From assembly GCF_000744655.1 (NCBI RefSeq), contig NZ_JQMJ01000004.1, positions 3,968,001 through 4,032,000 of the forward strand: a DNA stretch of 64,000 bases, in the 5' to 3' direction. Position numbers and translations under genes: made by a program. The notes beneath the pieces were generated by a model. That model made no database searches. It had not been told where the DNA came from and saw only the letters and a program-made list of their open reading frames with translations. This document shows, in pieces, positions 1 to 7,301 of the stretch (the stretch's first letter is position 1; each line of letters starts with the position of its first letter). Source of the stretch: Streptacidiphilus rugosus AM-16 (GTDB lineage Bacteria; Actinomycetota; Actinomycetes; Streptomycetales; Streptomycetaceae).

Positions 1-210
1 GCGGCCCATCTCGCCCGCACTTCCGCCGAGGTGGTCACGAAGGTGGTCGGCCTGTCCGGCACCGCGCCGATCTTCACCGGCCACCCCCTGCAGGAACTGC
101 TCGGCGATGCCCTCGTGCCACAGTCGCACGCCTTCCTCGGTCCGATGATGTACGACGCAGCGGGCGCGGTGCTGATGGGCCTTCCTGCCACGGTGCCGGC
201 TTTCCGCTGA
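1..210 (+). CDS. acyl-CoA dehydrogenase-like protein, C-terminal fragment (partial)
   Basis: The open frame runs from the first base of the window to TGA at 208-210, giving the last 69 residues; the start lies upstream. The segment TGHPLQELLGDALVPQSH resembles the C-terminal helical domain (acyl-CoA dehydrogenase type 2 C-terminal / HpaB-like), where a conserved PLqR..RD....sQH pattern contacts FAD and the partner subunit. Such proteins act as flavin-dependent dehydrogenases or oxygenases. Substrate cannot be read from this fragment. It converges on kup, from which it is separated by about 295 nt containing no recognisable gene. Confidence 0.6.
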   Translation, partial: AAHLARTSAEVVTKVVGLSGTAPIFTGHPLQELLGDALVPQSHAFLGPMMYDAAGAVLMGLPATVPAFR

Positions 211-505
211 CGGCGCGGCCGGCACTCTTGGGTCCGATTGGGCCTGGACGCTGTTCGTCGGTCCCGGGCCCCGCAGATCCCGGCCCACACCCCCGCGACG
301 GACGACCGGGAAGTCACAACCGCCTACGCCGTGCCGGACTGCTCGCAACGCCGGCGAGTAGCCACCGGCAGTCTGTGCCGCGACCGCTCGGCTGCCCTGG
401 GGCTTGGGGCTGCCAGTCACTTCGCATGCACATCTGTCCGAGCGGCAGGGCATTGCGGAGGCTCGCAGCCTGCGGTTGCGTCACGTCCGGATGGTCGACC
501 GCCGC

Positions 506-2458
506 CTACACCTCCACGTTCGAGCCCATGATCACCGTTCGGTCCTGCGGCAGCTGGAAGTAGGTGGCCGCGGCCGAGGTGATGTGGGAGGTCGCGATGA
601 ACAGACGCTTTTGCCACTTGGGCATCGTCCGCTCCGCGCCGGGCGTCAGCTCGATCTTGGAGAGGAAGTAGGTGCAGGTATCCACGTCGATGCGGCCCTC
701 GGTCTGTTCCTCGGTGAGGAGGGCCAGCGCGGCCGGGACGTTCGGGGTCTCGATGTAGCCGAACCTCGCGGTCACCTGGATGATCCCGTCCCCGCCGCTG
801 CCGAGCGCGTCGACGACCATCCGTTCCTCCGGACGGATCCTCGGGACGGGCTCGGTGCGGATCGCCACGACCGCGAGGTGCTCGTGGCGCACGTGGTTGT
901 GCTCGACGTTGGCCCGTAGCGCGAGTGGCACCGTCGTGGAGGAGCGGTTGAGGAAGATCGCCGTGCCCGGAACGACCCGTACGACCTTGTCGGACTCCAT
1001 CTTGTCGACGAAGGGTCGCAGCGGGCCCTCCAGCCGCTCGCGGTTCTCGGAGACGATGTCACGGCCGCGGCGCCAGGTGGTCATGATCGCGAAGGCGATC
1101 AGGCCGATCAGCAGCGGCAGCCACGCACCATGGACGATCTTCGTCAGGTTGGCGGCGAGGAACATCAGGTCCCCCGAAAGGAGCACGGCGCCGCCGACGA
1201 AGATCCACGGCAGGGGGATCTTCCACCGCTGCCGGGCGACGTAGAGGAAGAGCACGGTGGAGATGGTGATCGTCGCCGTGACCGCCATCCCGTAGGCGAA
1301 GGTGAGTCGCGCCGAGGACTGGAAGGCGAAGATCAGGCCGAGCACGGAGACCATCAGCAGCCAGTTGATCCACGGGACGTAGATCTGTCCGATCGTCTTC
1401 TCGGACGTGTGGGCGATCCGCAGGCGCGGCAGGTAGCCGAGCTGTGCGGCCTGGGACGCGACCGAGAAGGCGCCGCTGATGACCGACTGCGAGGCGATGA
1501 CGGTCGCGACGGTGGACAGCACGACGAGCGCGACCCGGGCCCAGCCAGGGGCCAGCAGGAAGAACGGACCGCTGATGTTCGCCGGGTCCTTGAGGACGAG
1601 GGCGGCTTGGCCGAAGTAGCTCAGCGTCAGCATCGGGAGCACCAGGAAGGTCCAGGACCGGCTGATCGAGCGGCGGCCGAAGTGGCCCATGTCCGCGTAG
1701 AGCGCCTCCGCGCCGGTGAAGGAGAGGACGACCGCCGCGAGCGCGAAGAACGCGATGTCGAAGTGGTGGAACACGAAGCCGAGTGCGTACGTGGGAGACA
1801 GCGCGCGCAGGATGGCCGGCTCGTCGACGATGCCGCTGACCCCGAGCGCACCGATGACAAGGAACCAGACGACCATGACGGGCCCGAACAACTTGCCCAC
1901 GGCCTCGGTGCCGCGCTTCTGACCCAGGAACAGCAGCACGGCGATGACTGTCGTGATCGGAATGACCAGGTCGTGCAGGCTCGGATCGACAATCTTGAGG
2001 CCCTCGACCGCGGACAGCATCGACATGGCCGGGGTGATCATGCTGTCACCCAGGAACAGCGCGGCGCCGAAGATGCCGAGCGCGGAGAGCCACACCGCGG
2101 TGCGCTTGCCCTGCTTGGACAGTTTCTGCTGCAGCAGCGTGATCAGGGCCATGATGCCGCCCTCGCCGTCGTTGTCGGCGCGCATCGCGAGGGACACGTA
2201 GGTGACGGAGACGACCATGATGATCGACCAGAAGACCAGCGAGACGACGCCGTAGACGTTGGCGGTGTTCACCGGCACCGGGTGCGGATCGGTCGGGTCG
2301 AACACCGTCGCCATCGTGTAGATGGGGCTCGTGCCGATGTCGCCGAAGACGACACCCAGAGCGCCGACCATCAGACCCAGCCGTACGGTGTCGCGCGCGG
2401 CGCCCGAGGCGGCGTGCGAGCTCTGGTCGGTGCCGTTCTCCGCGTTGATCGCTCTCAC
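506..2458 (-). CDS. kup: Kup-family low-affinity potassium transporter
   Basis: A 650-residue integral membrane protein that imports K+ in symport with H+ through the plasma membrane (KUP/HAK/KT family). The N-terminal segment LGVVFGDIGTSPIYT is the family signature, and residues of roughly 20-460 form about twelve hydrophobic spans. The last ~150 residues are a soluble cytoplasmic tail. Length matches the family (about 620-650). The ATG at 2458 is followed by a short polar N-terminus before the first span, as usual. It stands alone with a 333-nt upstream region, so it is likely its own transcription unit. Function is well supported by family; regulation is unknown. Confidence 0.96.
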   Translation of the reverse strand: MRAINAENGTDQSSHAASGAARDTVRLGLMVGALGVVFGDIGTSPIYTMATVFDPTDPHPVPVNTANVYGVVSLVFWSIIMVVSVTYVSLAMRADNDGEGGIMALITLLQQKLSKQGKRTAVWLSALGIFGAALFLGDSMITPAMSMLSAVEGLKIVDPSLHDLVIPITTVIAVLLFLGQKRGTEAVGKLFGPVMVVWFLVIGALGVSGIVDEPAILRALSPTYALGFVFHHFDIAFFALAAVVLSFTGAEALYADMGHFGRRSISRSWTFLVLPMLTLSYFGQAALVLKDPANISGPFFLLAPGWARVALVVLSTVATVIASQSVISGAFSVASQAAQLGYLPRLRIAHTSEKTIGQIYVPWINWLLMVSVLGLIFAFQSSARLTFAYGMAVTATITISTVLFLYVARQRWKIPLPWIFVGGAVLLSGDLMFLAANLTKIVHGAWLPLLIGLIAFAIMTTWRRGRDIVSENRERLEGPLRPFVDKMESDKVVRVVPGTAIFLNRSSTTVPLALRANVEHNHVRHEHLAVVAIRTEPVPRIRPEERMVVDALGSGGDGIIQVTARFGYIETPNVPAALALLTEEQTEGRIDVDTCTYFLSKIELTPGAERTMPKWQKRLFIATSHITSAAATYFQLPQDRTVIMGSNVEV

Positions 2459-2791
2459 CTGGACCCGTCACAGTTCGGTCGCCCGGAGACCGGATGACGA
2501 CGACGATTTCCATATAAGCAGCTCGAGGGGCATCTGGCCGGACGACAGGCGGCCGCCACCCACGCCGGCGTGGATCCTCTGCTGCGTCACCGCAGGGCTC
2601 CACCTCGGCAGGCACTCCCCCGCGAGGACGGCCATCCGGGCGCGCCGGGCAGCACGCGTCGCTCGAGGAGGCCAGGCGCTGGTGGCCGGGAGGGGCCGCT
2701 CGCGTCGCGACCAGGTTGCCAAGTGGGCAGGCGGAGAGCATCACGGAGAGTGGCCATCGTCCCGGCGGTCCATAACCGTCTCCGGCCGGCG
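2459..2791 (-). other. long intergenic region upstream of kup, possible structured leader
   Basis: There are 333 nt between kup and the divergent-side arsI stop, with no credible gene. On the kup strand there are several strong GC hairpins and the segment ACTTGGCAACCTGG (about 2715-2728 on the + strand as its complement). Potassium transporters in Gram-positives are often controlled by c-di-AMP leaders, but this region does not show the ydaO-type sequence seen at 42.6 kb. I do not recognise an RNA class. Confidence 0.25.
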
Positions 2792-3253
2792 TCAGGCGCC
2801 GCAGGCGCATCCGGCGGCGGTCGCCTCGGCGCCCTGACCGGCGCAGCAGGCGTCGCCGGTCAGGGCGGGGGCCTTGCCGAGGTTCTCGGCGTCGGCCTTG
2901 ACGACGTAGACCTCCCAGGGCTCCCTGCCGGGGCCGTGGACCCACACCTTGTCCTGGAGGGCGCAGCAGCAGGAGGTGTCGTTCTCCTCGAAGGTGGCCA
3001 GGCCCGCGTCCTTGAGGCGGGTCGTCGCCGCGATGACGTCGTCGGTCGTGGCGACCTCGACGCCGAGGTGGTCCAGACGGGTCTCCTGGCCCGGCTCGCC
3101 CTCGATGAGCACGAGCTTGAGCGGCGGCTCAATGACGGCGAAGTTGGCGTAGCCGGGGCGGCGCTTGGCGGGCTCGGTGCCGAAGAGCTTGGAGTAGAAC
3201 GCCACCGACGCGTCGAGGTCGGCGACGTTGAGGGCGAGCTGGACGCGGGACAT
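2792..3253 (-). CDS. arsI: ArsI/CadI family VOC dioxygenase (organoarsenical C-As lyase or cadmium-induced protein)
   Basis: A 153-residue single VOC-fold protein starting MSRVQLALNVADLDASVAFY. The vicinal cysteine motif TSCCCALQDKVWVHGPG followed by EPWEVY matches ArsI and mycobacterial CadI almost residue for residue. In ArsI the paired cysteines bind trivalent methylarsenite and a His/His/Glu triad holds Fe(II) to cleave the C-As bond. A Cys-rich C-terminal tail (ACCAGQ...GCACGA) may also bind metal. It is transcribed divergently from an arsR remnant at 3349. Related proteins normally sit in ars operons, which are absent here, so the gene appears to be an orphan of a decayed cluster. Confidence 0.88.
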   Translation of the reverse strand: MSRVQLALNVADLDASVAFYSKLFGTEPAKRRPGYANFAVIEPPLKLVLIEGEPGQETRLDHLGVEVATTDDVIAATTRLKDAGLATFEENDTSCCCALQDKVWVHGPGREPWEVYVVKADAENLGKAPALTGDACCAGQGAEATAAGCACGA

Positions 3254-3348
3254 GGCGAACCTCCACGGAGCGGAATCGGCTTGCTTCGATGTCTGTCGAT
3301 GCAGCTTCGAGCTTGCTCCGTTGGATCGACGGATGTCAACATAGACAC

Positions 3349-3440
3349 ATGTCGAAATCAGAGCTCGCGGTCATCGACCAGAGCGCCGACGCGTGCTGCT
3401 CGCCGATGGTCCGCGAGCCGCTGGACGAGGCCGCAGCCGC
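3349..3440 (+). pseudogene. arsR remnant (N-terminal ~30 codons only)
   Basis: From ATG 3349 the frame reads MSKSELAVIDQSADACCSPM followed by VREPLDE, which matches the N-terminus of actinobacterial ArsR repressors, including the CC metal-site pair and the REPL segment that precedes the first helix. After about codon 30 the expected helix-turn-helix never appears; the frame continues to a stop at 3676-3678 as composition-driven sequence. The position divergent from arsI is where arsR normally lies. I infer a truncation or replacement of the 3' end, leaving arsI without its usual repressor. The reading is from memory of the family, not a search. Confidence 0.55.
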
Positions 3441-3876
3441 ATCGCGGGCGACGTCGCAGGGCGAACTGTCGACGTCGAGTGTCAGCATCGTGTCGAGCGC
3501 CTGCCAGACACCGCCACTCCCGCGCTCGTACCACGGCCACAGGTTGTGGCGGGTGCGCCGGGCGTGGACGTTGACGCGGCTGCCGCTCTCGGCCGCCGAG
3601 GGCGCGCCGATCCGCCGTGCAGAAGTGGACACCGGGGACGATGCGGTTGGCGTCACGATCCGACGGTCATACCGGTGAGCGCCTGTCAGCGCTCCGATGG
3701 TCAAGCCTCCGAAAGCCCCCGACTCGCACGCCTGGCACCAGGTCGCGAGGCGCGAAAGACCCCGCGTGCGCGCACTTTTCGCCGGCCGAAGGGCTGAAGG
3801 CTGTGATCGCCGAACTCGGCCAGTAATTCGGCGTTGCATCGAAGTTCGGCACCGAGAGTGCTGCTAACGTGCAGCC
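3441..3876. other. gene-poor stretch after the arsR remnant
   Basis: These 436 nt carry no reading frame that I can link to a family. On the minus strand, around 3459-3545, one frame gives residues such as LWPWYERGSGGVWQAL that are loosely reminiscent of the N-terminal region of IS5-type transposases. That could mark the debris of an insertion that removed arsR, but the similarity is too weak to annotate. Confidence 0.3.
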
Positions 3877-4170
3877 ATGAATTACCGACTCGTTCGATTT
3901 GAGCTGGGCCCTGACACTCTTTCATCGGCCGAGACGATCTTCGATGACCTCGTGCCGGCGATCAAATCGCAGGATGGCTGCCATAGTGTTGTCGCGTTCG
4001 GCGATGGCGCGACAGGGAAATACGGCTTCGCGGTGATCTGGGAATCGGAGCAGGCGAGCGAGGCTGCGAAAATGGTCATCGGACCGAAGCTCTCGAAGCA
4101 CTTGGCCGATCATAATGCTTCCGGATATCCGTTCAGCTCCGAGTTGTTGGCTATCCTGGCCGGCATGTGA
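3877..4170 (+). CDS. small alpha/beta-barrel (ABM-like) protein of unknown role
   Basis: A 97-residue protein beginning MNYRLVRFELGPDTLSSAE. The pattern of a first strand, a helix, GCHSVVAFGDGATGKYGFAVIWES (strand-turn-strand), then a helix with KLSKHLAD resembles dimeric alpha/beta-barrel proteins of the antibiotic-biosynthesis-monooxygenase type; no catalytic residue can be named. Its G+C and third-position bias are visibly lower than in neighbouring genes (mid-50s % by eye), and it lies directly after the decayed ars region. It may therefore have been acquired horizontally. No strong Shine-Dalgarno precedes the ATG. Confidence 0.65.
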   Translation: MNYRLVRFELGPDTLSSAETIFDDLVPAIKSQDGCHSVVAFGDGATGKYGFAVIWESEQASEAAKMVIGPKLSKHLADHNASGYPFSSELLAILAGM

Positions 4171-4437
4171 GCTGCTGAACTTGATTGGGTGAAGTCGGTG
4201 CCGCCGTTCGCCTGACAGCCGGTCATCGACACCAACGGCCCTGGGGTGTGAGGTACGCGCAGGGCGGCGGGCTGATTGACGCCGAGAGAACCACGCGGGA
4301 GCGGCTACGGCTCCAGGCCGTGGAACGCTTCCAGGTCGGAGGGAAGGCTGGGCAGCGGTCCTGGGGCCTCGGGCACGAGAGTCTCGACGGGCGCCATGGC
4401 GCGGGGTTTCGAGTCGGACGCCACGGGGCTTCCTGCG

Positions 4438-5271
4438 TCACGCCGCAGCGGGCGCGAAGGGGAGCAGTTCCTCGTGGTCCTTGCTGACCACGCCGTAGGT
4501 GGCCTCCGGGACCTCGATCCAGGCGCCGGGCAGATCGCCGACCGGCTCGGAGACCACGAGGCGCGCATCGTCGGCCACCTCGCGCAGGACGGCCCGGTCG
4601 GGGTACATCTCTCGGAGCTGCGGGACGCTGCGGTTGAAGTACAGCGATCTGCTCCGACCCGCGCTCGAATACCGGAATGCCCACAGGGACTCGCCGTTGC
4701 TGGTCGCGATCGTCCCCTGGAAGGGGAACTGGTGCCCGTGCTCGCGTCCGCGCGCCTCGACGAACCCGATGGTGCGCGCGACAGCGCCCGGAGGGTCGTC
4801 TTCGAGGCCGAAGGTGAGCGCCAGGTAGAACATCAGCTCGGTGTCGGTCGTGCCGCTGATGTGCAGATACAGCGTGGGGTCGACCGCGAAGGCGAGATCT
4901 CGCTTGATGTCGCTGAGCCCGTCGATGAAGCCGTTGTGCATCCACAGCCAGCGCTTGTACCGGAACGGGTGGCAGTTGGTCTGCTGGACGGACGACCCGA
5001 TGGCGGCCCGGATGTGTGCGAAGAACAGCGGGGATCGGGTGTGCGCCGACAACTCGCGCAGGTTCGTGTCGTTCCACGCCGGCTCGGTGCTGCGGAACAC
5101 GCCCGGCGTGTCGGAGACGTCGTCGTACCAGCCGATCCCGAAGCCGTCGCCATTGGTGGTCTCGGCTCCGAGCTTGGAGTGCAGGCTCTGATCGATGAGC
5201 GAGTGCACCGGTGTGTAGAGCACATCCGTCAGCCGGAGGGGAGCGCCCCAGTAGGCGAGCCATCGGCACAT
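4438..5271 (-). CDS. class II glutamine amidotransferase (EgtC/YafJ-like)
   Basis: The start at 5271 is chosen because AAGGAGGTCGACC lies immediately upstream and because it yields MCRWLAYWG, exposing Cys2 as the N-terminal nucleophile after Met removal. This is the hallmark of Ntn-type class II amidotransferases. Further family motifs are GDGFGIGWYDD, FAHIRAAIG and HPFRYKRWLWMHNGFI. The fold hydrolyses an amide such as a gamma-glutamyl bond; EgtC acts in ergothioneine synthesis and other members in glutathione turnover. No other egt genes are nearby, so the substrate is not assignable. The product is 277 residues, a normal length for the family. Confidence 0.88.
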   Translation of the reverse strand: MCRWLAYWGAPLRLTDVLYTPVHSLIDQSLHSKLGAETTNGDGFGIGWYDDVSDTPGVFRSTEPAWNDTNLRELSAHTRSPLFFAHIRAAIGSSVQQTNCHPFRYKRWLWMHNGFIDGLSDIKRDLAFAVDPTLYLHISGTTDTELMFYLALTFGLEDDPPGAVARTIGFVEARGREHGHQFPFQGTIATSNGESLWAFRYSSAGRSRSLYFNRSVPQLREMYPDRAVLREVADDARLVVSEPVGDLPGAWIEVPEATYGVVSKDHEELLPFAPAAA

Positions 5272-5490
5272 GGTCGACCTCCTTCGGACGTAACCGCCCG
5301 CCGTGTGCCTTCGACGCAGGACCACCGGCGGACGCCAGGCACTACATGAATTATCGACCAGCCCCGGGAGCCACGCAGAGCGAGAGCCGGCATCTCGACG
5401 GCCCGGCGCCCGCCTGGCGGCGCGTCGTTCGCACCGGTGACGAGCGCCTCGCACGGCCGCGCCGAGGCTCGACGGCGCGAGCGCAACAGC

Positions 5491-5910
5491 TCAGGCCATG
5501 CTTTCCGGGCTGCCCGCGTAGCTGAGGAGCGCCCACACGATGAAGATGTCGATCGCGATGATCACCAAGCTCCAGACCGGCAGGTAGACCAGGAACAGGA
5601 AGCTGGCGACGATGCTCAGACTGGCCAGCCAGATCCCCAGCGTCCGCCCCCAGGAGGCATCCCTCAGCACGCCCACCCCGGCAACCACCGACAGCACCCC
5701 CAGCGCCAGGTGGATCCAGCCCCACGCCGTGAGGTTGAACTTGTAGGCGTACTTCCCGACGCTCGCATAGATCGAGTCCCCGGCGACCGCCGCGATGCCC
5801 TGCAGGACTGCCAGGACTCCGACGACCAACAAGAGCACCGCGGCGAACCGCATCCCGCCGCGGACAGGAGAAGCCGACGCAGAACGGACCGGCGTGGAAG
5901 GCACAGCCAT
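5491..5910 (-). CDS. DUF7144-type four-span membrane protein
   Basis: A 139-residue integral membrane protein with four hydrophobic segments: about 22-42, 60-82, 88-108 and 112-132. The WIHLALGVLSVVAGVGVLRDASWGR core is typical of the small actinobacterial DUF7144 family, whose function is unknown. The ATG at 5910 is favoured over upstream in-frame codons because the longer N-terminus is Pro/Arg-rich and unlike the family. It is transcribed alone, in the same direction as the amidotransferase gene 219 nt downstream. Confidence 0.75.
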   Translation of the reverse strand: MAVPSTPVRSASASPVRGGMRFAAVLLLVVGVLAVLQGIAAVAGDSIYASVGKYAYKFNLTAWGWIHLALGVLSVVAGVGVLRDASWGRTLGIWLASLSIVASFLFLVYLPVWSLVIIAIDIFIVWALLSYAGSPESMA

Positions 5911-6621
5911 GACATGCTCGCTCTCGTGGCGGGGCCGGCACACGGGCGGCCATCTGTTCATCCAAAGGTAGGCATCGGCGGGCGGCTCAGCTCGACGGGC
6001 AGCCCGATCGGGCGAACTCGAGGCGGGCGGCCCTGTCCCGCCCGGTGGCGGGCCCGGGGAAGACCCGGCTCGTCCCGCACCGACCTCACCGGTCCGCAAC
6101 GGGAACCCGGTGACCCGTCCGCGGCTGTGTGCCGAGCCGCTGACTGCTCTGCATCACACGTCACGAAATCGGTGGTCGACCGAGGAGAATTCCCACCCGC
6201 TCGCGCCGACAAGCCGCATAGTTTGCCGGCGTTTCAGGCTCCGTCGATGCGCCGCGCCGGTCGGCGGGCGCCACGAGCAGCCGAGAATTAAGCTGCGGAT
6301 CGGGGCCGTCTTCGGCCCTGCCGACCGTCCGTCTCGTGACGGGCACAGTGATCGGAGCCGCGACCCTCGACAGCCGGGGGCCGCCCGGCCGCTGGACGGT
6401 CCGCTCGCTCAGTCACCACTCCTGACCAGGGCGGGCGGTTTCATCATGGGCACGCGGATCGACCGACCGTCTCTGCTGACTCCGCCGGCGACGGTCGCGG
6501 CCGACCTGCTGGCCGGGGTCGTCGGGAGCGTATTTCCGGGCCAAACGCTACCCGGAGGCCCGTGGGCTCTGCGGCCCGGTTTCGAGTTGCCGCCACCGGC
6601 GGCCCACCCAAGGAGGTTGAT
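5911..6621. other. intergenic region without a recognisable gene
   Basis: This 711-nt stretch separates the DUF7144 gene from the divergent VOC gene. All long frames through it are arginine/proline-rich and lack family motifs or ribosome binding sites. One frame from 6447 reads MGTRIDRPSLLTPPATVAAD, which could be a decayed short gene but is not supported. An EcoRI-like GAGGAGAATTCC stretch near 6183 resembles a ribosome binding site without a following gene. Confidence 0.35.
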
Positions 6622-7113
6622 GTGGGATCTGGGACGACACCAGCGGCTTCCGACGGGCGACCGTCGAGCCGCGGGGACGACGGGGTTCCGAAGAGGGACG
6701 AGCACGGCATGCGGTTGGCGTCGGTCGTGCTGAACGTCTTCGACCTTCAGGCGTCGGTGAGCTTCTATCGCGACCTCCTGGGCCTGCAGACAACCGCCGA
6801 TGAGAGCACCGCCGCACTGCTGGTCGGGGCCGACGGCTCACAACTGTTCCTGCGGGCGCTCGGGAGCCACGCTGCCCATGTGACGGAAGGAGTCGGCATC
6901 CACTCCGTCTTCTGGACGGCCCCGAGCCCGATGGAGCTGCGGCGTTGCGAGCAGGTGCTCAAGGATCGGCACGCCTATGTCGGCACGTACGAGTCCGACG
7001 GGTTCGTCTGGGTCGAGGGCCGCGATCCGAGCGGGGTCACGGTGGCGGTGAGCCATCCTGGACCGGATCAGGTCCCGCGTAACCACATCGTCACCCATGT
7101 CTACGCGTTGTGA
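6622..7113 (+). CDS. VOC family (glyoxalase/bleomycin-resistance fold) protein
   Basis: The core runs from MRLASVVLNVFDLQASVSFYRDLL (ATG 6709) and contains a complete beta-alpha-beta-beta-beta VOC repeat with a second half ending FVWVEGRDPSGVTVAVSHP. A near-perfect Shine-Dalgarno AAGGAGG at 6610-6616 sits five bases before an in-frame GTG at 6622, so I use that start. It adds 29 polar residues, and translation may instead begin at 6709. The family covers dioxygenases, isomerases and drug-binding proteins; the metal ligands are not clear enough to assign activity. It ends 188 nt before the MOSC fusion gene on the same strand. Confidence 0.75.
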   Translation: MGSGTTPAASDGRPSSRGDDGVPKRDEHGMRLASVVLNVFDLQASVSFYRDLLGLQTTADESTAALLVGADGSQLFLRALGSHAAHVTEGVGIHSVFWTAPSPMELRRCEQVLKDRHAYVGTYESDGFVWVEGRDPSGVTVAVSHPGPDQVPRNHIVTHVYAL

Positions 7114-7301
7114 CCGTGACCCGCCCCCGAGCTGATCGTGGTGCCGCAGCGGCACGGGCTCGGACATGGACGGCCCCCGGACCGGCTCCCTCTCGCGCGG
7201 TCACTGCGACCCCTCCCCCCTGACCGGTCGGTCGGTTCGATTTCAGGCCTGGGGACCGGCGCGAGAGCGACCTCTGCTCGCACCTGAAAGGGGGTGGCCG
7301 G

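Noticed and set aside
1130..2497. 455-codon plus-strand frame across kup
   Set aside because: Antisense shadow of kup: composed of Arg/Asp/Gly/His typical of reversed high-GC codons, with no motif or ribosome binding site.
2459..2791. c-di-AMP (ydaO) riboswitch upstream of kup
   Set aside because: The conserved ydaO blocks found at 42.6 kb are absent here.
3336..3839. possible IS5-type transposase remnant on the minus strand
   Set aside because: Only a vague W..W...G.W resemblance; no terminal inverted repeats or target duplication seen, so not annotated as a mobile element.
6110..6733. 207-codon frame in the 5.9-6.6 kb gap
   Set aside because: Arg/Pro-rich, no family motif, no ribosome binding site, and it overlaps the VOC gene in another frame.
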